Made by a program: the position numbers and the translations under genes. From assembly GCF_029813775.1 (NCBI RefSeq), contig NZ_JARVKW010000001.1, positions 126,501 through 190,500 of the forward strand: a stretch of DNA of 64,000 nucleotides, written 5' to 3'. Below, in pieces: positions 51,385 through 59,401 of this stretch. The stretch comes from Streptomyces sp. DH24. GTDB taxonomy: Bacteria; Actinomycetota; Actinomycetes; Streptomycetales; Streptomycetaceae. The notes under the pieces are model-generated. The model was not told the DNA's origin and did not search any database. It worked only from the letters and a program-made list of their open reading frames with translations. Within the stretch, counting starts at the first letter, position 1, and every line of letters starts with the position of its first letter.

Positions 51385-53052
51385 TCAGTGGTCGGTGAGC
51401 CACCAGGCGGCCGTTGAGCCGGGGAGGACCCCTGCCGGGCAGGGGCCGCTGGCAAGCAGTGGGGCACCGGGAACCGGGGCCGGGATGTCGGCCGTTGTGA
51501 AGTTCACCGCGCAGACGAGGCCGTCGCCGCGGTCGAAGGCCAGCACGCCGGGCTCGCTCTCCAGCCAGTGCAGCGTGCCCTCGCCCAACTGGGGCAGGGC
51601 GGACCGCAGTTGCAGGCCGTCGCGGTAGAGGTGCCAGAAGGAGCGGGTGTCGTCGAGCGCCCGGTCGGTGGTGTACATGGCGAAGTACTCGGGCTGCGGC
51701 AGCCACGGCTTGGCGCTCTCCGCCCCGGAGGTGAAGCCGAACGGGGAGGCCTGCCCGGACCAGGGCAGCGGCACCCGGCAGCCGTCGCGTATCCGGGCGC
51801 GGCTGCCGGTGCGCCGGAAGATCGGGTCGGTGAGGACGTCGTCGGGCAGGTCGACGACCTCGGGCAGGCCCAGTTCCTCGCCCTGGTAGATGTACGCGGC
51901 GCCGGGCAGCGCCAGCATCAGCAGCGCGGCGGCGCGGGCGCGGGCGGCGCCTAGGCCGCTGCCCTGCGGGGTGGGTTCGCCGTAGCGGGTGACGGTGCGG
52001 ACCTGGTCGTGGTTGTTGAGGACCCAGGTGACCGTTGAGCCGGTGCCCGCGATGTCCTCCATGGCCTCGGAGATGACCTTGCGGAAGGCGTCGGCCTCCC
52101 AGGGCGCGCTGAGCAGGTCGAAGAAGAACGCCTGGTGGAGCTCGTCCGGGCGGACGTACTTGGCGTGTTCGCGGGCGCTGGGGACGGACACCTCGCCGAC
52201 GAGCAGGCGGTCGTGGCCGTCGCGGGCTGTGTACTCCTCGCAGATGGCCCGCCAGTGGCGCCACACGTCGTGCACCTCGGGCTGGTTCCAGGCGAGCGGG
52301 TTGACCGAGTCCCGGGTGCGCGCGTCGGCCTCCGGGTCGTCGGAGTCCGGCAGTTCGGGGTGCTTGTAGAGGCCGGCGGCGACGTCGATGCGGAAGCCGT
52401 CGACGCCCCGGTCGAGCCAGAACCGCAGGATGCGCTCGAACTCGGCGGGGATCTCGGGGTTGCGCCAGCTCCAGTCCGGCTGTTCCGGCGTGAACATGTG
52501 CAGGTACCACTGGCCGGGCCGGCCGTCCGCCTCGGTGACGCGGGACCAGGCCGGGCCGCCGAACATGGCGTGCCAGTTGTTGGGCGGCTCGCTGCCGTCC
52601 GGGCCGCGGCCGTCGGCGAAGTGGAAGCGGGCGCGGGCCGGGCTGCCGGGCGGGGAGGCGAGGGCCTCGCGGAACCAGGGGTGCTCGCTGGAGCAGTGGT
52701 TGGGGACGATGTCGAGCAGCACCCGGATGCCGAGCCGGCGGGCCGTCGCCATCAGGCGGTCGAACTCGTCGAGGTCGCCGAAGACGGGGTCGACACCGCA
52801 GTAGTCGGCGACGTCGTACCCGTGGTCGTGCTGCGGCGAGGGGTAGAAGGGGCTCAGCCAGATCCCGTCCACGCCCAGCTTCTTGAGGTAGGGCAGTCCT
52901 GCCCGGACGCCGGCGAGATCGCCGATGCCGTCACCGGTGCTGTCCAGGAAGCTGCGGACGTACACCTGGTAGATCACTGCGTCACGCCACCAGCGGTGGG
53001 TGTCGATGCGCTTGAGACTCACCCCGTCGACCTGTCTGTGCGTGCCTGTCAT
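51385..53052 (-). CDS. GH13 alpha-glucosidase (AglA-type)
   Basis: A 555-aa cytoplasmic glycoside hydrolase family 13 enzyme of the oligo-1,6-glucosidase/alpha-glucosidase branch. Catalytic residues are D223 (GFRIDVAAG, nucleophile), E287 (LLVGEVSV, acid/base) and D349 (VLNNHDQV). Region I is DIVPNH (114-119), and the N-terminal WWRDAVIYQVYVRSF...DSTGDGIGDLAG is typical. It would split imported alpha-glucosides. It lies 46 bases upstream of the binding-protein gene and is the first gene of the operon, behind a 158-base control region. Confidence 0.92.
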   Translation of the reverse strand: MTGTHRQVDGVSLKRIDTHRWWRDAVIYQVYVRSFLDSTGDGIGDLAGVRAGLPYLKKLGVDGIWLSPFYPSPQHDHGYDVADYCGVDPVFGDLDEFDRLMATARRLGIRVLLDIVPNHCSSEHPWFREALASPPGSPARARFHFADGRGPDGSEPPNNWHAMFGGPAWSRVTEADGRPGQWYLHMFTPEQPDWSWRNPEIPAEFERILRFWLDRGVDGFRIDVAAGLYKHPELPDSDDPEADARTRDSVNPLAWNQPEVHDVWRHWRAICEEYTARDGHDRLLVGEVSVPSAREHAKYVRPDELHQAFFFDLLSAPWEADAFRKVISEAMEDIAGTGSTVTWVLNNHDQVRTVTRYGEPTPQGSGLGAARARAAALLMLALPGAAYIYQGEELGLPEVVDLPDDVLTDPIFRRTGSRARIRDGCRVPLPWSGQASPFGFTSGAESAKPWLPQPEYFAMYTTDRALDDTRSFWHLYRDGLQLRSALPQLGEGTLHWLESEPGVLAFDRGDGLVCAVNFTTADIPAPVPGAPLLASGPCPAGVLPGSTAAWWLTDH

Positions 53053-53060
53053 GCCTGACG

Positions 53061-53077
53061 TTATGCATGCATGTTAA
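53061..53077 (-). promoter_or_regulatory. candidate operator before the GH13 gene
   Basis: TTATGCATGCATGTTAA contains the perfect 10-bp palindrome ATGCATGCAT in an unusually A+T-rich setting, 9 bases upstream of the GH13 start. It resembles LacI-family sites in style; the binding protein is unknown. Confidence 0.45.
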
Positions 53078-53184
53078 GTAGCGGTGACGAGAGGGTGTCA
53101 ATGAACGTGCGGATGCTACCGGCCAGTTGACCAGCCGATATCCGGCCACATTCGGGCATCCTGCACTGAGTTGAGATGTACGCG

Positions 53185-53199
53185 TTACCTAACAGGTAA
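53185..53199. promoter_or_regulatory. palindrome TTACCT-N3-AGGTAA, copy 1
   Basis: TTACCTAACAGGTAA is a perfect 6-bp inverted repeat. It lies 12 bases after the 3' end of the extra binding-protein gene and 133 bases upstream of the GH13 start. The reverse complement of the same site occurs again at 54539-54553. Confidence 0.6.
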
Positions 53200-53210
53200 G
53201 TACCGGCAGG

Positions 53211-54482
53211 CTACCGAGAGACCGCGGACAGCTCACGCGCGAGCCGTCGCACCGCGGCCTCGGGCGTGCCGCGTCCGGTCAGCGCGTCGTGCACGACCGC
53301 CTGCACCACCAGGGACACCTGGTCGTACCGCGCGCTCTTGGGGCGCGGCGCTGCCGCGAGCACGCTCTGGCGCAGCGTCGGCAGATACGGGAACGCGGCG
53401 ATCAGCTCGGGGTCCTGGTAGAGGTCGGCCCGCACGGGCGGCAGCGCGCCCTTCGTGAGGACCTGGCGCTGGACGCGTTCGCTGGTGAGGTACGCCATGA
53501 GCCGCGCCGCCGAGTCGGGGTGCCGCGCGCGGGAGCTGACGGCGAGGTTGGAGCCGCCGAGCACACTGGTGCCCGGCCCGTGGGGCCCCGGCAGCGGCAC
53601 GGCACCGACCTTGCCGGCGACCCGGGAGCCCGGGGCGGAGGCGCCCACGTAGGCGTAGGGCCAGTTCCGCAGGAAGAGCAGCCGGCCGTCCTGGAAGGCC
53701 TGCTTGGACTCCTCCTCCTTGTACGTCAGCGCCCGGCGCGGGATCCAGCCCTCCCGGACGCCGCGCGCGAGGAAGCCGATGCCCTCGCGGGCCGCCTGCG
53801 AGTCGACGGTGACCCGCTCGCCCTCGTCGCCGAGGATCGTGCCGCCCGCCGAGTACACGGCCTCGGCCGCGTTGACGGTCAGGCCCTCGTAGGGCAGCAA
53901 CTGGCCCGCGTAGCCGTCGAGTCCGTACTTCGGGGCGATCGTCTTCGCCGCCCGTTCCAGTTCGGCCCAGGTGCGCGGCGGGGGCACGCCCTCCTTCGCG
54001 AGGACGTCCTTGCGGTAGAGCAGCAGCCCCGCGTTGGTCACGTACGGCACGGCGTACAGCTTGCCGTCATAGGTGGCCGTGTCGACCACCGGTTGCAGGA
54101 AGGTGTCGAGCGGAAAACGGTCGCGCGGCAGCGGGCGGATCCACCCGGCCGCCGCGAACTCGGAAGTCCAGTTGACATCGATGTTGAGGACGTCGAACCG
54201 GCTGCGCTCACCGCCGCCCCGCAGATCGGTGGCCATCTGCGCGCGGGTCTCGTCGGCGGAGTCCGGCAGCTCGACCAGGGTGACCTTCTCGCCGGGATGC
54301 GTGCGGTTCCAGCCCTCCAGCAGCGGTCCGAGGTATCCGGTGAGGTCCCCTGCGGTGGCCAGGGTGAGCGGTCCGCGTCCGTCGCCGGAGCCGGTGTCGG
54401 CCCGCGCCCCGGAGGCGACGTAGCCGGTCAGGAGCACCGCGACGGCGAGGAGGCACCTACCGGCGGCATGCGTCCACCGCAT
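53211..54482 (-). CDS. family 1 solute-binding protein lacking the lipobox cysteine
   Basis: A 423-aa ABC binding protein (FPLDTFLQPVVDTATYDGKLYAVPYVTNAGLLLYRKDVL, LTVNAAEAVYSAGGTIL, GRLLFLRNWPYAYVGA, NLAVSSRARHPDSAARLMAYLTSE). The signal region reads LLAVAVLLTGYVASGARA: the lipobox position has Y (TAC) where C (TGC) is expected, so the protein would be cleaved later (ARA) and released, or held by other means. It has no permease genes of its own; it may serve the adjacent AglFG-like permeases or be an orphan sensor. AGGGAGG precedes ATG 54482. Confidence 0.85.
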   Translation of the reverse strand: MRWTHAAGRCLLAVAVLLTGYVASGARADTGSGDGRGPLTLATAGDLTGYLGPLLEGWNRTHPGEKVTLVELPDSADETRAQMATDLRGGGERSRFDVLNIDVNWTSEFAAAGWIRPLPRDRFPLDTFLQPVVDTATYDGKLYAVPYVTNAGLLLYRKDVLAKEGVPPPRTWAELERAAKTIAPKYGLDGYAGQLLPYEGLTVNAAEAVYSAGGTILGDEGERVTVDSQAAREGIGFLARGVREGWIPRRALTYKEEESKQAFQDGRLLFLRNWPYAYVGASAPGSRVAGKVGAVPLPGPHGPGTSVLGGSNLAVSSRARHPDSAARLMAYLTSERVQRQVLTKGALPPVRADLYQDPELIAAFPYLPTLRQSVLAAAPRPKSARYDQVSLVVQAVVHDALTGRGTPEAAVRRLARELSAVSR

Positions 54483-54538
54483 AGGTTCCTCCCTGAGCAC
54501 CGGCACCGGGCCTCTTCGCCCGCGGTCCACGGCCATGT

Positions 54539-54553
54539 ATACCTGTTAGGTAA
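54539..54553. promoter_or_regulatory. palindrome TTACCT-N3-AGGTAA, copy 2
   Basis: ATACCTGTTAGGTAA matches the reverse complement of copy 1 at 14 of 15 positions. It lies in the divergent gap between the orphan binding protein (leftward) and the padR gene (rightward), ideal for controlling both. The adjacent PadR protein is the obvious candidate to bind it. Confidence 0.65.
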
Positions 54554-54604
54554 TGGGCGATACTAGGGCCTGGAGCACATTCCGAGGACAGGAGGACAGC
54601 ACGA

Positions 54605-55120
54605 GTGCGTCTGCCCCTCCTGGCACTCCTCGCGCGCGGTCCGGCTCACGGGTACGAGCTGAAACAGGACCTTGAGCTCCTGCTGGGCTCCGCGTACCCT
54701 CAGCCGAACGTCGGCCAGATCTACGTGACCCTCGGCCGCCTCGAGAAGTCCGGACTGATCGAGGGCGAGGACGTCCAGCAGTCCAGCCGGCCCAACAAGA
54801 AGGTCTACCACCTCACCGACGCCGGGCGCGAGGCGCTGCGCGCCTGGTTCGAGGAGCCCGAGGACGAGCCGCGGGTGCGGGACGAGTTCTTCATGAAGCT
54901 CGCGCTCGCCCCGCAGACCGGCCTCGCCGACCAGATCGCCCTCATCAACCAACAGCGGCGCCAGTACCTCAACACCATGCGCAGTCTGTCCAAGCTGGCC
55001 GCCGCCGAAGACCGGGAGAACCGCATCGCGCAGCTCCTCATCGAGGGCGCGATGCTGCACCTGCAGGCCGATCTCGACTGGCTGGAGCGGTGCCAGGAAG
55101 AGCTGGAGGAGCTGGAGTGA
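54605..55120 (+). CDS. PadR-family transcriptional regulator
   Basis: A 171-aa PadR protein: winged helix at 1-75 (LLALLARGPAHGYELKQDLE, QPNVGQIYVTLGRLEKSGLIEGE, KKVYHLTDAGREALRAWF) and a Vir_act_alpha_C-like dimerisation domain. The GTG start at 54605 has GGAGG 11 bases upstream. The stop overlaps the following ABC ATPase (GTGA), so it is the first gene of a padR-ATPase-permease operon and probably autoregulated through the site at 54539. Confidence 0.9.
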   Translation: MRLPLLALLARGPAHGYELKQDLELLLGSAYPQPNVGQIYVTLGRLEKSGLIEGEDVQQSSRPNKKVYHLTDAGREALRAWFEEPEDEPRVRDEFFMKLALAPQTGLADQIALINQQRRQYLNTMRSLSKLAAAEDRENRIAQLLIEGAMLHLQADLDWLERCQEELEELE

Positions 55121-55866
55121 GCGACGGTTCCGCTCCCGTGCTGCGCGCCGAGGGCCTGGTCAAGACCCACCACGGCGAGGGCGCGCCCGCCCACGCCGTG
55201 CGCGGGGTCGACCTGAGCGTGCGGGCGGGCGAGTTCGTGGCCATCACCGGCCCGTCCGGCGCGGGCAAGTCGACGCTGCTGCATCTGCTCGGCGGCCTGC
55301 AGCGCCCCGACGCCGGCAGCATCTGGCTGGACGGCGAGCGCGCGGACGGCTACAGCGAGGCGCGCTGGGCCGTGGAGCGCAGGAAGCGCATCGGGATCGT
55401 CTTCCAGTTCTTCAACCTCGTCTCCAACCTGTCGGTCGCCGACAACGTGGAGCTGCCCGCGCTGCTCGCCGGTGTCCCGCCGAAGCAGGCACGCGCCGAG
55501 CGGGAGCGGCTGCTGGCCGAGCTGGGCCTCGCCGGCAAGGAGCGCGGCATGCCCGGCGAGCTGTCCGGCGGTGAGCAGCAGCGCGTCGCGCTGGCCCGGG
55601 CGCTGGTCAACCATCCTCCGCTGCTGCTGGCCGACGAGCCCGCGGGCAGCCTGGACAGCAAGGGCACCCGTGAGGTGATGCGGCTGCTGTCCCGCTTCCA
55701 CCAGCGTGGCCAGACGATCCTGCTGGTCACCCACGACGCCCGGCTGGCGAGCGCCGCCGACCGGGTCATCAGCTTCTTCGACGGCCGGATCGCCGACGAC
55801 GCCGTACTGGACGGCAGGCCCTCGCGCGGCGCCGGCATATCCGGGGTGCTGGAGCTCAGGGACTGA
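55117..55866 (+). CDS. ABC ATPase, LolD/MacB type
   Basis: A 249-aa ATPase: Walker A GPSGAGKST, signature ELSGGEQQRVALARALV, Walker B LLLADEPAGSLDSKGT, H-loop LVTHDARLA. The LolD/FtsE-like VFQFFNLVSNLSVADNVELP is present. It pairs with the FtsX-type permease at 55990. The start overlaps the padR stop. Confidence 0.92.
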   Translation: MSDGSAPVLRAEGLVKTHHGEGAPAHAVRGVDLSVRAGEFVAITGPSGAGKSTLLHLLGGLQRPDAGSIWLDGERADGYSEARWAVERRKRIGIVFQFFNLVSNLSVADNVELPALLAGVPPKQARAERERLLAELGLAGKERGMPGELSGGEQQRVALARALVNHPPLLLADEPAGSLDSKGTREVMRLLSRFHQRGQTILLVTHDARLASAADRVISFFDGRIADDAVLDGRPSRGAGISGVLELRD

Positions 55867-55892
55867 TGCGGGGGGCACGACTGATGCCGTAC

Positions 55893-55979
55893 GACTGCCG
55901 TGCCGCGCACGGGCCGGGACGGCCCCGCGGCGGAGACCACCACCTGCTCCGGGACTGCCGCGCCACGCGCGGGCCGGGA
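55893..55979 (+). repeat. two 27-bp imperfect repeats with compensatory hairpins
   Basis: GACTGCCG...GGGCCGGGA occurs at 55893-55919 and 55953-55979. Each copy folds a 6-bp stem, CCGTGC-CGC-GCACGG and CCGCGC-CAC-GCGCGG. The difference between stems is a paired change (T-A to C-G). The repeats fill the gap between the ATPase and permease genes. Confidence 0.7.
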
Positions 55980-55989
55980 GGCTGAGCCC

Positions 55990-58272
55990 GTGCGAGCCAC
56001 CCTGCGCTGGGCGCACTCCGATCTGCGCACACACCGCGGCGAAGCACTGTTCCTGGTGCTCGCCACCGCCGGCATCGTCGCCTCGCTGCTGCTGGCCACG
56101 GCACTGTTCGGGTACGCGACCAACCCCTGGCAGCGGGTCTTCACGCAGGCCCGCGGCGCGCACGTGTGGCTGCACACCGCCGTCTCCGCCGACCCGGCCG
56201 CCCTGGCCGCGCTGGACGGCGTCGACTCCGTCGCCGGCCCCTACCCCACCGAGTCCACCGCCGTCACCGCCCGCGGCACCCGCGCCTCCGTCGAGCTGCG
56301 CGGCACGCCCGAGCTGCCGGAGGTCGGCCGCCCACTGCTCACCGCCGGGCGCTGGCTCGACCCGGCGACCCCCGACGGGGTGGTCCTGGAGACCCGCGTG
56401 GCCCGCGCGCTGCTGGCCGAGCCCGGCGACACGGTCACCGTGCCCGGCTCGGCCCGCACCCTGACCGTGCTCGGCGTCGCCGACAGCGCCGAGCGGCGCT
56501 ACCGGCCGGGCGAGCGGCCCGGCCTCGTGTGGACCCAGCCGTCCGCCGTGCCCGACCCGACCGGCCAGGCGATCGGGCTGCGCCTGACCGACCCGCAGGA
56601 CACCGACTACGCCGTGCAGCGCGCGGTGACCGTGCTGGGCGCCGGCGCGATCGGCGAGGTCAGCACGTGGAAACAGGCGCGGGCCGAGGCGCAGGGCGAC
56701 AACCGGCTGCTGGGGCAGGTGCTCGGGCTGTTCGGGCTCGGCGCGCTGGTCGCCGCCGGGCTCGCGGTGCACGGGGCGATCGGCACCCGCATCCGGGGCC
56801 ATCTGCGGGACATCTCGGTGCTGAAGGCGATCGGCTTCACGCCCGGCCAGGTGGTCCGGGTCTTCCTGCTCCAGCACATCGCCTACGCGCTGCTGGGCGC
56901 CGTGTCCGCCGCCGCGCTCGCCGAGGCGCTGGGCAGCCGCATCCCGGGGCGGCTCGGGGACGCGGTCGGCGTGTGGCAGGGGCTGCCCGGCCACACCCTG
57001 GCGCTCGGTGTGGTGCCGGTGGGCGCGGTGCTGTTCATCGGCGCGACGACCGGGCTCGCGGCCTGGCGGGCGGGCCGGGTTCCGCCGGTGCCGCTGCCGA
57101 GGCCCGCCGCTCCGTCGGGCGGACGCCTGCCCAGGGCGGCGCGCCGGGCGCTGGGCATGCGGGTGCCGCCTGCTCTCGTGCTGGGCTGGCACAAGGCGTT
57201 CTCGCGCCGCCCGCGGTCGCTCGGCACGGTCGCGCGGCTCGCGCTGCCGCTGCTGCTGATCGTGGTGGCGATGAGCGCCTGGACCACCATCGAGCGCTTC
57301 CACGACGACCCCGAGCGCATCGGCATGCCCGCCGCGCTCACCGTCCGCGCGGACGCCCGGCTGGGCGACCGGGACACCCGCGCCCTGCTGGAGCGCGATC
57401 CGCAGGTCGCCGCCGCCCACCCCGGCGTGGAGGTGGCCGCGCTGGTGCCGGGCCAGACCGCCACGATCGCGCTGCGCGGCCTCGGCACCCGCGCGGAGCC
57501 GTACCCCTACCCGCTCGCCGAGGGGCGTGCCGCGCACGGTCCCGACGAGGCCGTCGCCGGGCAGGGCCTGCTCGACCTGCTGGACGTGCGCGTCGGCGAC
57601 TGGGTGCGGATGATGGTGGGCGACCAGCCGCAGATCCTGCACATCGTGGGCCGCAGCATCGAACCGGAGAACGCCGGCCGGGTCATCTCCACCTCGCTCG
57701 ACACCCTGCGCGAGAACGACCCGGAGCTCCGCCCCACCCTGTACCAGGTCCGGCTCGAACCGGGCGCCGACCCGGACACGGTGGCCGCCCGGCTCACCTC
57801 GGCGGGCAACGGGAACCTGGACGTGCACACCGTGCCGAACCCGGTCGACGGGCTGTCCCCGCTGCGGGGCGTGGTCGTCGGGGTGATCGGCGTGCTCGCC
57901 CTCATCGGGCTCATCGAACTGCTGACCGCGATCGGCGGCACGGTCCGCGAGAGCGAGCGCGATCTGCTGGCGCTGAAGGCCATCGGCCTCACCCCGCGTC
58001 AGATCACCGCGATCACCGTCACCGCGACCGGCTGCACCGCCCTCTTCGCCGTGCTCGTCGCCACGGCCCTGGGGCTGCCGCTCGCGCACTGGCTGATCGA
58101 CTCCCAGGGCAGTTCGAGCGGCATCGGTGCCGGGATCGCGCAGTTCCCGTCCGGGGTGCTTCTGCTGCTGTTCGCGGCGGCGGCGGTGCTGGGCGCCGTG
58201 GCCCTCGCCGCCTTCCCGGCGGCACGCGCCGCCCGCCGCCGCCTGGCGGACACGCTCAGCGCCGTGGCGTGA
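55990..58272 (+). CDS. FtsX-type ABC permease (MacB/LolC-like)
   Basis: A 760-aa membrane protein. A first helix (ALFLVLATAGIVASLLLATALFG) is followed by a large external domain (about 60-220), three helices of the first FtsX domain (LGLFGLGALVAAGLAVHGAIG, DISVLKAIGFTPGQVVRVFLLQH), a second external domain (about 420-620), and the C-terminal FtsX domain (LIGLIELLTAIGGTVRESERDLLALKAIGLTPRQI). These systems export lipoproteins, peptides or act as mechanotransducers. GTG 55990 is chosen. Its 3' end overlaps the convergent gene by 17 bases. Confidence 0.88.
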   Translation: MRATLRWAHSDLRTHRGEALFLVLATAGIVASLLLATALFGYATNPWQRVFTQARGAHVWLHTAVSADPAALAALDGVDSVAGPYPTESTAVTARGTRASVELRGTPELPEVGRPLLTAGRWLDPATPDGVVLETRVARALLAEPGDTVTVPGSARTLTVLGVADSAERRYRPGERPGLVWTQPSAVPDPTGQAIGLRLTDPQDTDYAVQRAVTVLGAGAIGEVSTWKQARAEAQGDNRLLGQVLGLFGLGALVAAGLAVHGAIGTRIRGHLRDISVLKAIGFTPGQVVRVFLLQHIAYALLGAVSAAALAEALGSRIPGRLGDAVGVWQGLPGHTLALGVVPVGAVLFIGATTGLAAWRAGRVPPVPLPRPAAPSGGRLPRAARRALGMRVPPALVLGWHKAFSRRPRSLGTVARLALPLLLIVVAMSAWTTIERFHDDPERIGMPAALTVRADARLGDRDTRALLERDPQVAAAHPGVEVAALVPGQTATIALRGLGTRAEPYPYPLAEGRAAHGPDEAVAGQGLLDLLDVRVGDWVRMMVGDQPQILHIVGRSIEPENAGRVISTSLDTLRENDPELRPTLYQVRLEPGADPDTVAARLTSAGNGNLDVHTVPNPVDGLSPLRGVVVGVIGVLALIGLIELLTAIGGTVRESERDLLALKAIGLTPRQITAITVTATGCTALFAVLVATALGLPLAHWLIDSQGSSSGIGAGIAQFPSGVLLLLFAAAAVLGAVALAAFPAARAARRRLADTLSAVA

Positions 58273-59311
58273 AGCCGTTCGGGCCGGGCGGCGGCGCGTA
58301 GGGGTTCCCTCTGCCGGGCGCGTGGGGGTTTCCGCCGCCGGGCGCGTAGGGGTTTCCGCCGCCGGATGCGTACGGGCTCGGGGCGCCGGGCGCGTACGGG
58401 TTCGGGGCGCCCGGTGGGTACGACGGGTGCCCACCCTGCGGCGCGTGCGGAGGGCCGTACGGCTGCCCGTACGGATTGCCCCGCGGGGCCTGCGGTGGCA
58501 CCCGGCCCGGTGCCGGGCCGCCCGGCGGGTACGAGGGCGGAGCCGGGGGCATCGGAGGCGTGTGGGGCATCAGGGGCAGGGTGGCCGGGTGGGCGCCCAG
58601 CCGGATGCCGTAGCGGTCCCTGAGCCGTTTCGCCTCCAGCAGGGCGATGCCCGTGACGGTGACCGGCGCGCCGAGGATGAAGAAGACGCCCATGGCCAGG
58701 CCAAGGCCGTGCAGGTCGCCCGTCACGAGGTCCGGCAGGGCCATCAGCCACGTCGTGACGGTGGCCAGCAGCGGGGGCAGACAGCGGTGCACGCCCGCGG
58801 TCCCGAAGAAGTTCCCGGAGACGTGCACGCCGCCGCGGATCACGACGGCGCTGAGCCAGATCGCCACCGGGCAGAGCACCAGTACCAACAGCCCGGTGGC
58901 AGCCGCCGCCCGCCACACCAGCACCGTCCCGACGACCGTGCCGACGAACGCCAGCAGCAGCTTCAGCGAGTTGAGCAGCGGCTGCCTCAGCGCCCGCACC
59001 GGCCCGCCGCGCCGCCACACGTACACCATCACGCCGACCGTCAGCGGGGTGATGAACAGCAGCACGGCGGACGCCGTCAGCATGTTCTCGAGCACCTCAC
59101 TGAAGGCGAAGCCGCCCTCGACGAACGTGTAGACGCCGACCGCCGCGACGGTCCCGGCGATCAGCCGCGCGCGCTTGAGCCGCTCCACCGCCGGGTCCAG
59201 CGCGGGCGGGATCCACGCCGGGTGGAACACGGCCCGCGCCAGATGCTTCGGTTTGAGCGCCTCCCGCCCCCGGAGCGTGCCGCCCGTCCAACTCCCTTGC
59301 CCTCCTGCCAT
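58256..59311 (-). CDS. membrane protein with Pro/Gly/Tyr-rich repeat tail
   Basis: A 351-aa protein. The N-terminal ~235 residues hold about six membrane helices (RLIAGTVAAVGVYTFVEGG, ASAVLLFITPLTVGVMVYVW, LLLAFVGTVVGTVLVW, GLLVLVLCPVAIWLSAVVI and others). The last ~100 residues are a low-complexity cytoplasmic or external tail of units such as PNPYAPGA, GGGNPYAPG and GGGNPHAPG, encoded by ~24-base DNA repeats. The family and function are unknown. ATG 59311 follows GGGGGA. Confidence 0.8.
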   Translation of the reverse strand: MAGGQGSWTGGTLRGREALKPKHLARAVFHPAWIPPALDPAVERLKRARLIAGTVAAVGVYTFVEGGFAFSEVLENMLTASAVLLFITPLTVGVMVYVWRRGGPVRALRQPLLNSLKLLLAFVGTVVGTVLVWRAAAATGLLVLVLCPVAIWLSAVVIRGGVHVSGNFFGTAGVHRCLPPLLATVTTWLMALPDLVTGDLHGLGLAMGVFFILGAPVTVTGIALLEAKRLRDRYGIRLGAHPATLPLMPHTPPMPPAPPSYPPGGPAPGRVPPQAPRGNPYGQPYGPPHAPQGGHPSYPPGAPNPYAPGAPSPYASGGGNPYAPGGGNPHAPGRGNPYAPPPGPNGFTPRR

Positions 59312-59401
59312 GTTGACATCCCCCGAGCCATGGCTTCCATGATCGCCGGGGAGTCTACGGGAAGTGGCCGGCAGCGCGCCGCCCACTTCCCGCGGCACCG
59401 C

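Noticed and set aside
54805..58434. A 1209-aa minus-strand reading frame opposite padR, the ABC ATPase and FtsX
   Set aside because: Low-complexity Arg/Gly/Gln/Asp-rich translation typical of antisense frames in high-G+C DNA. The plus strand encodes clear domain proteins.
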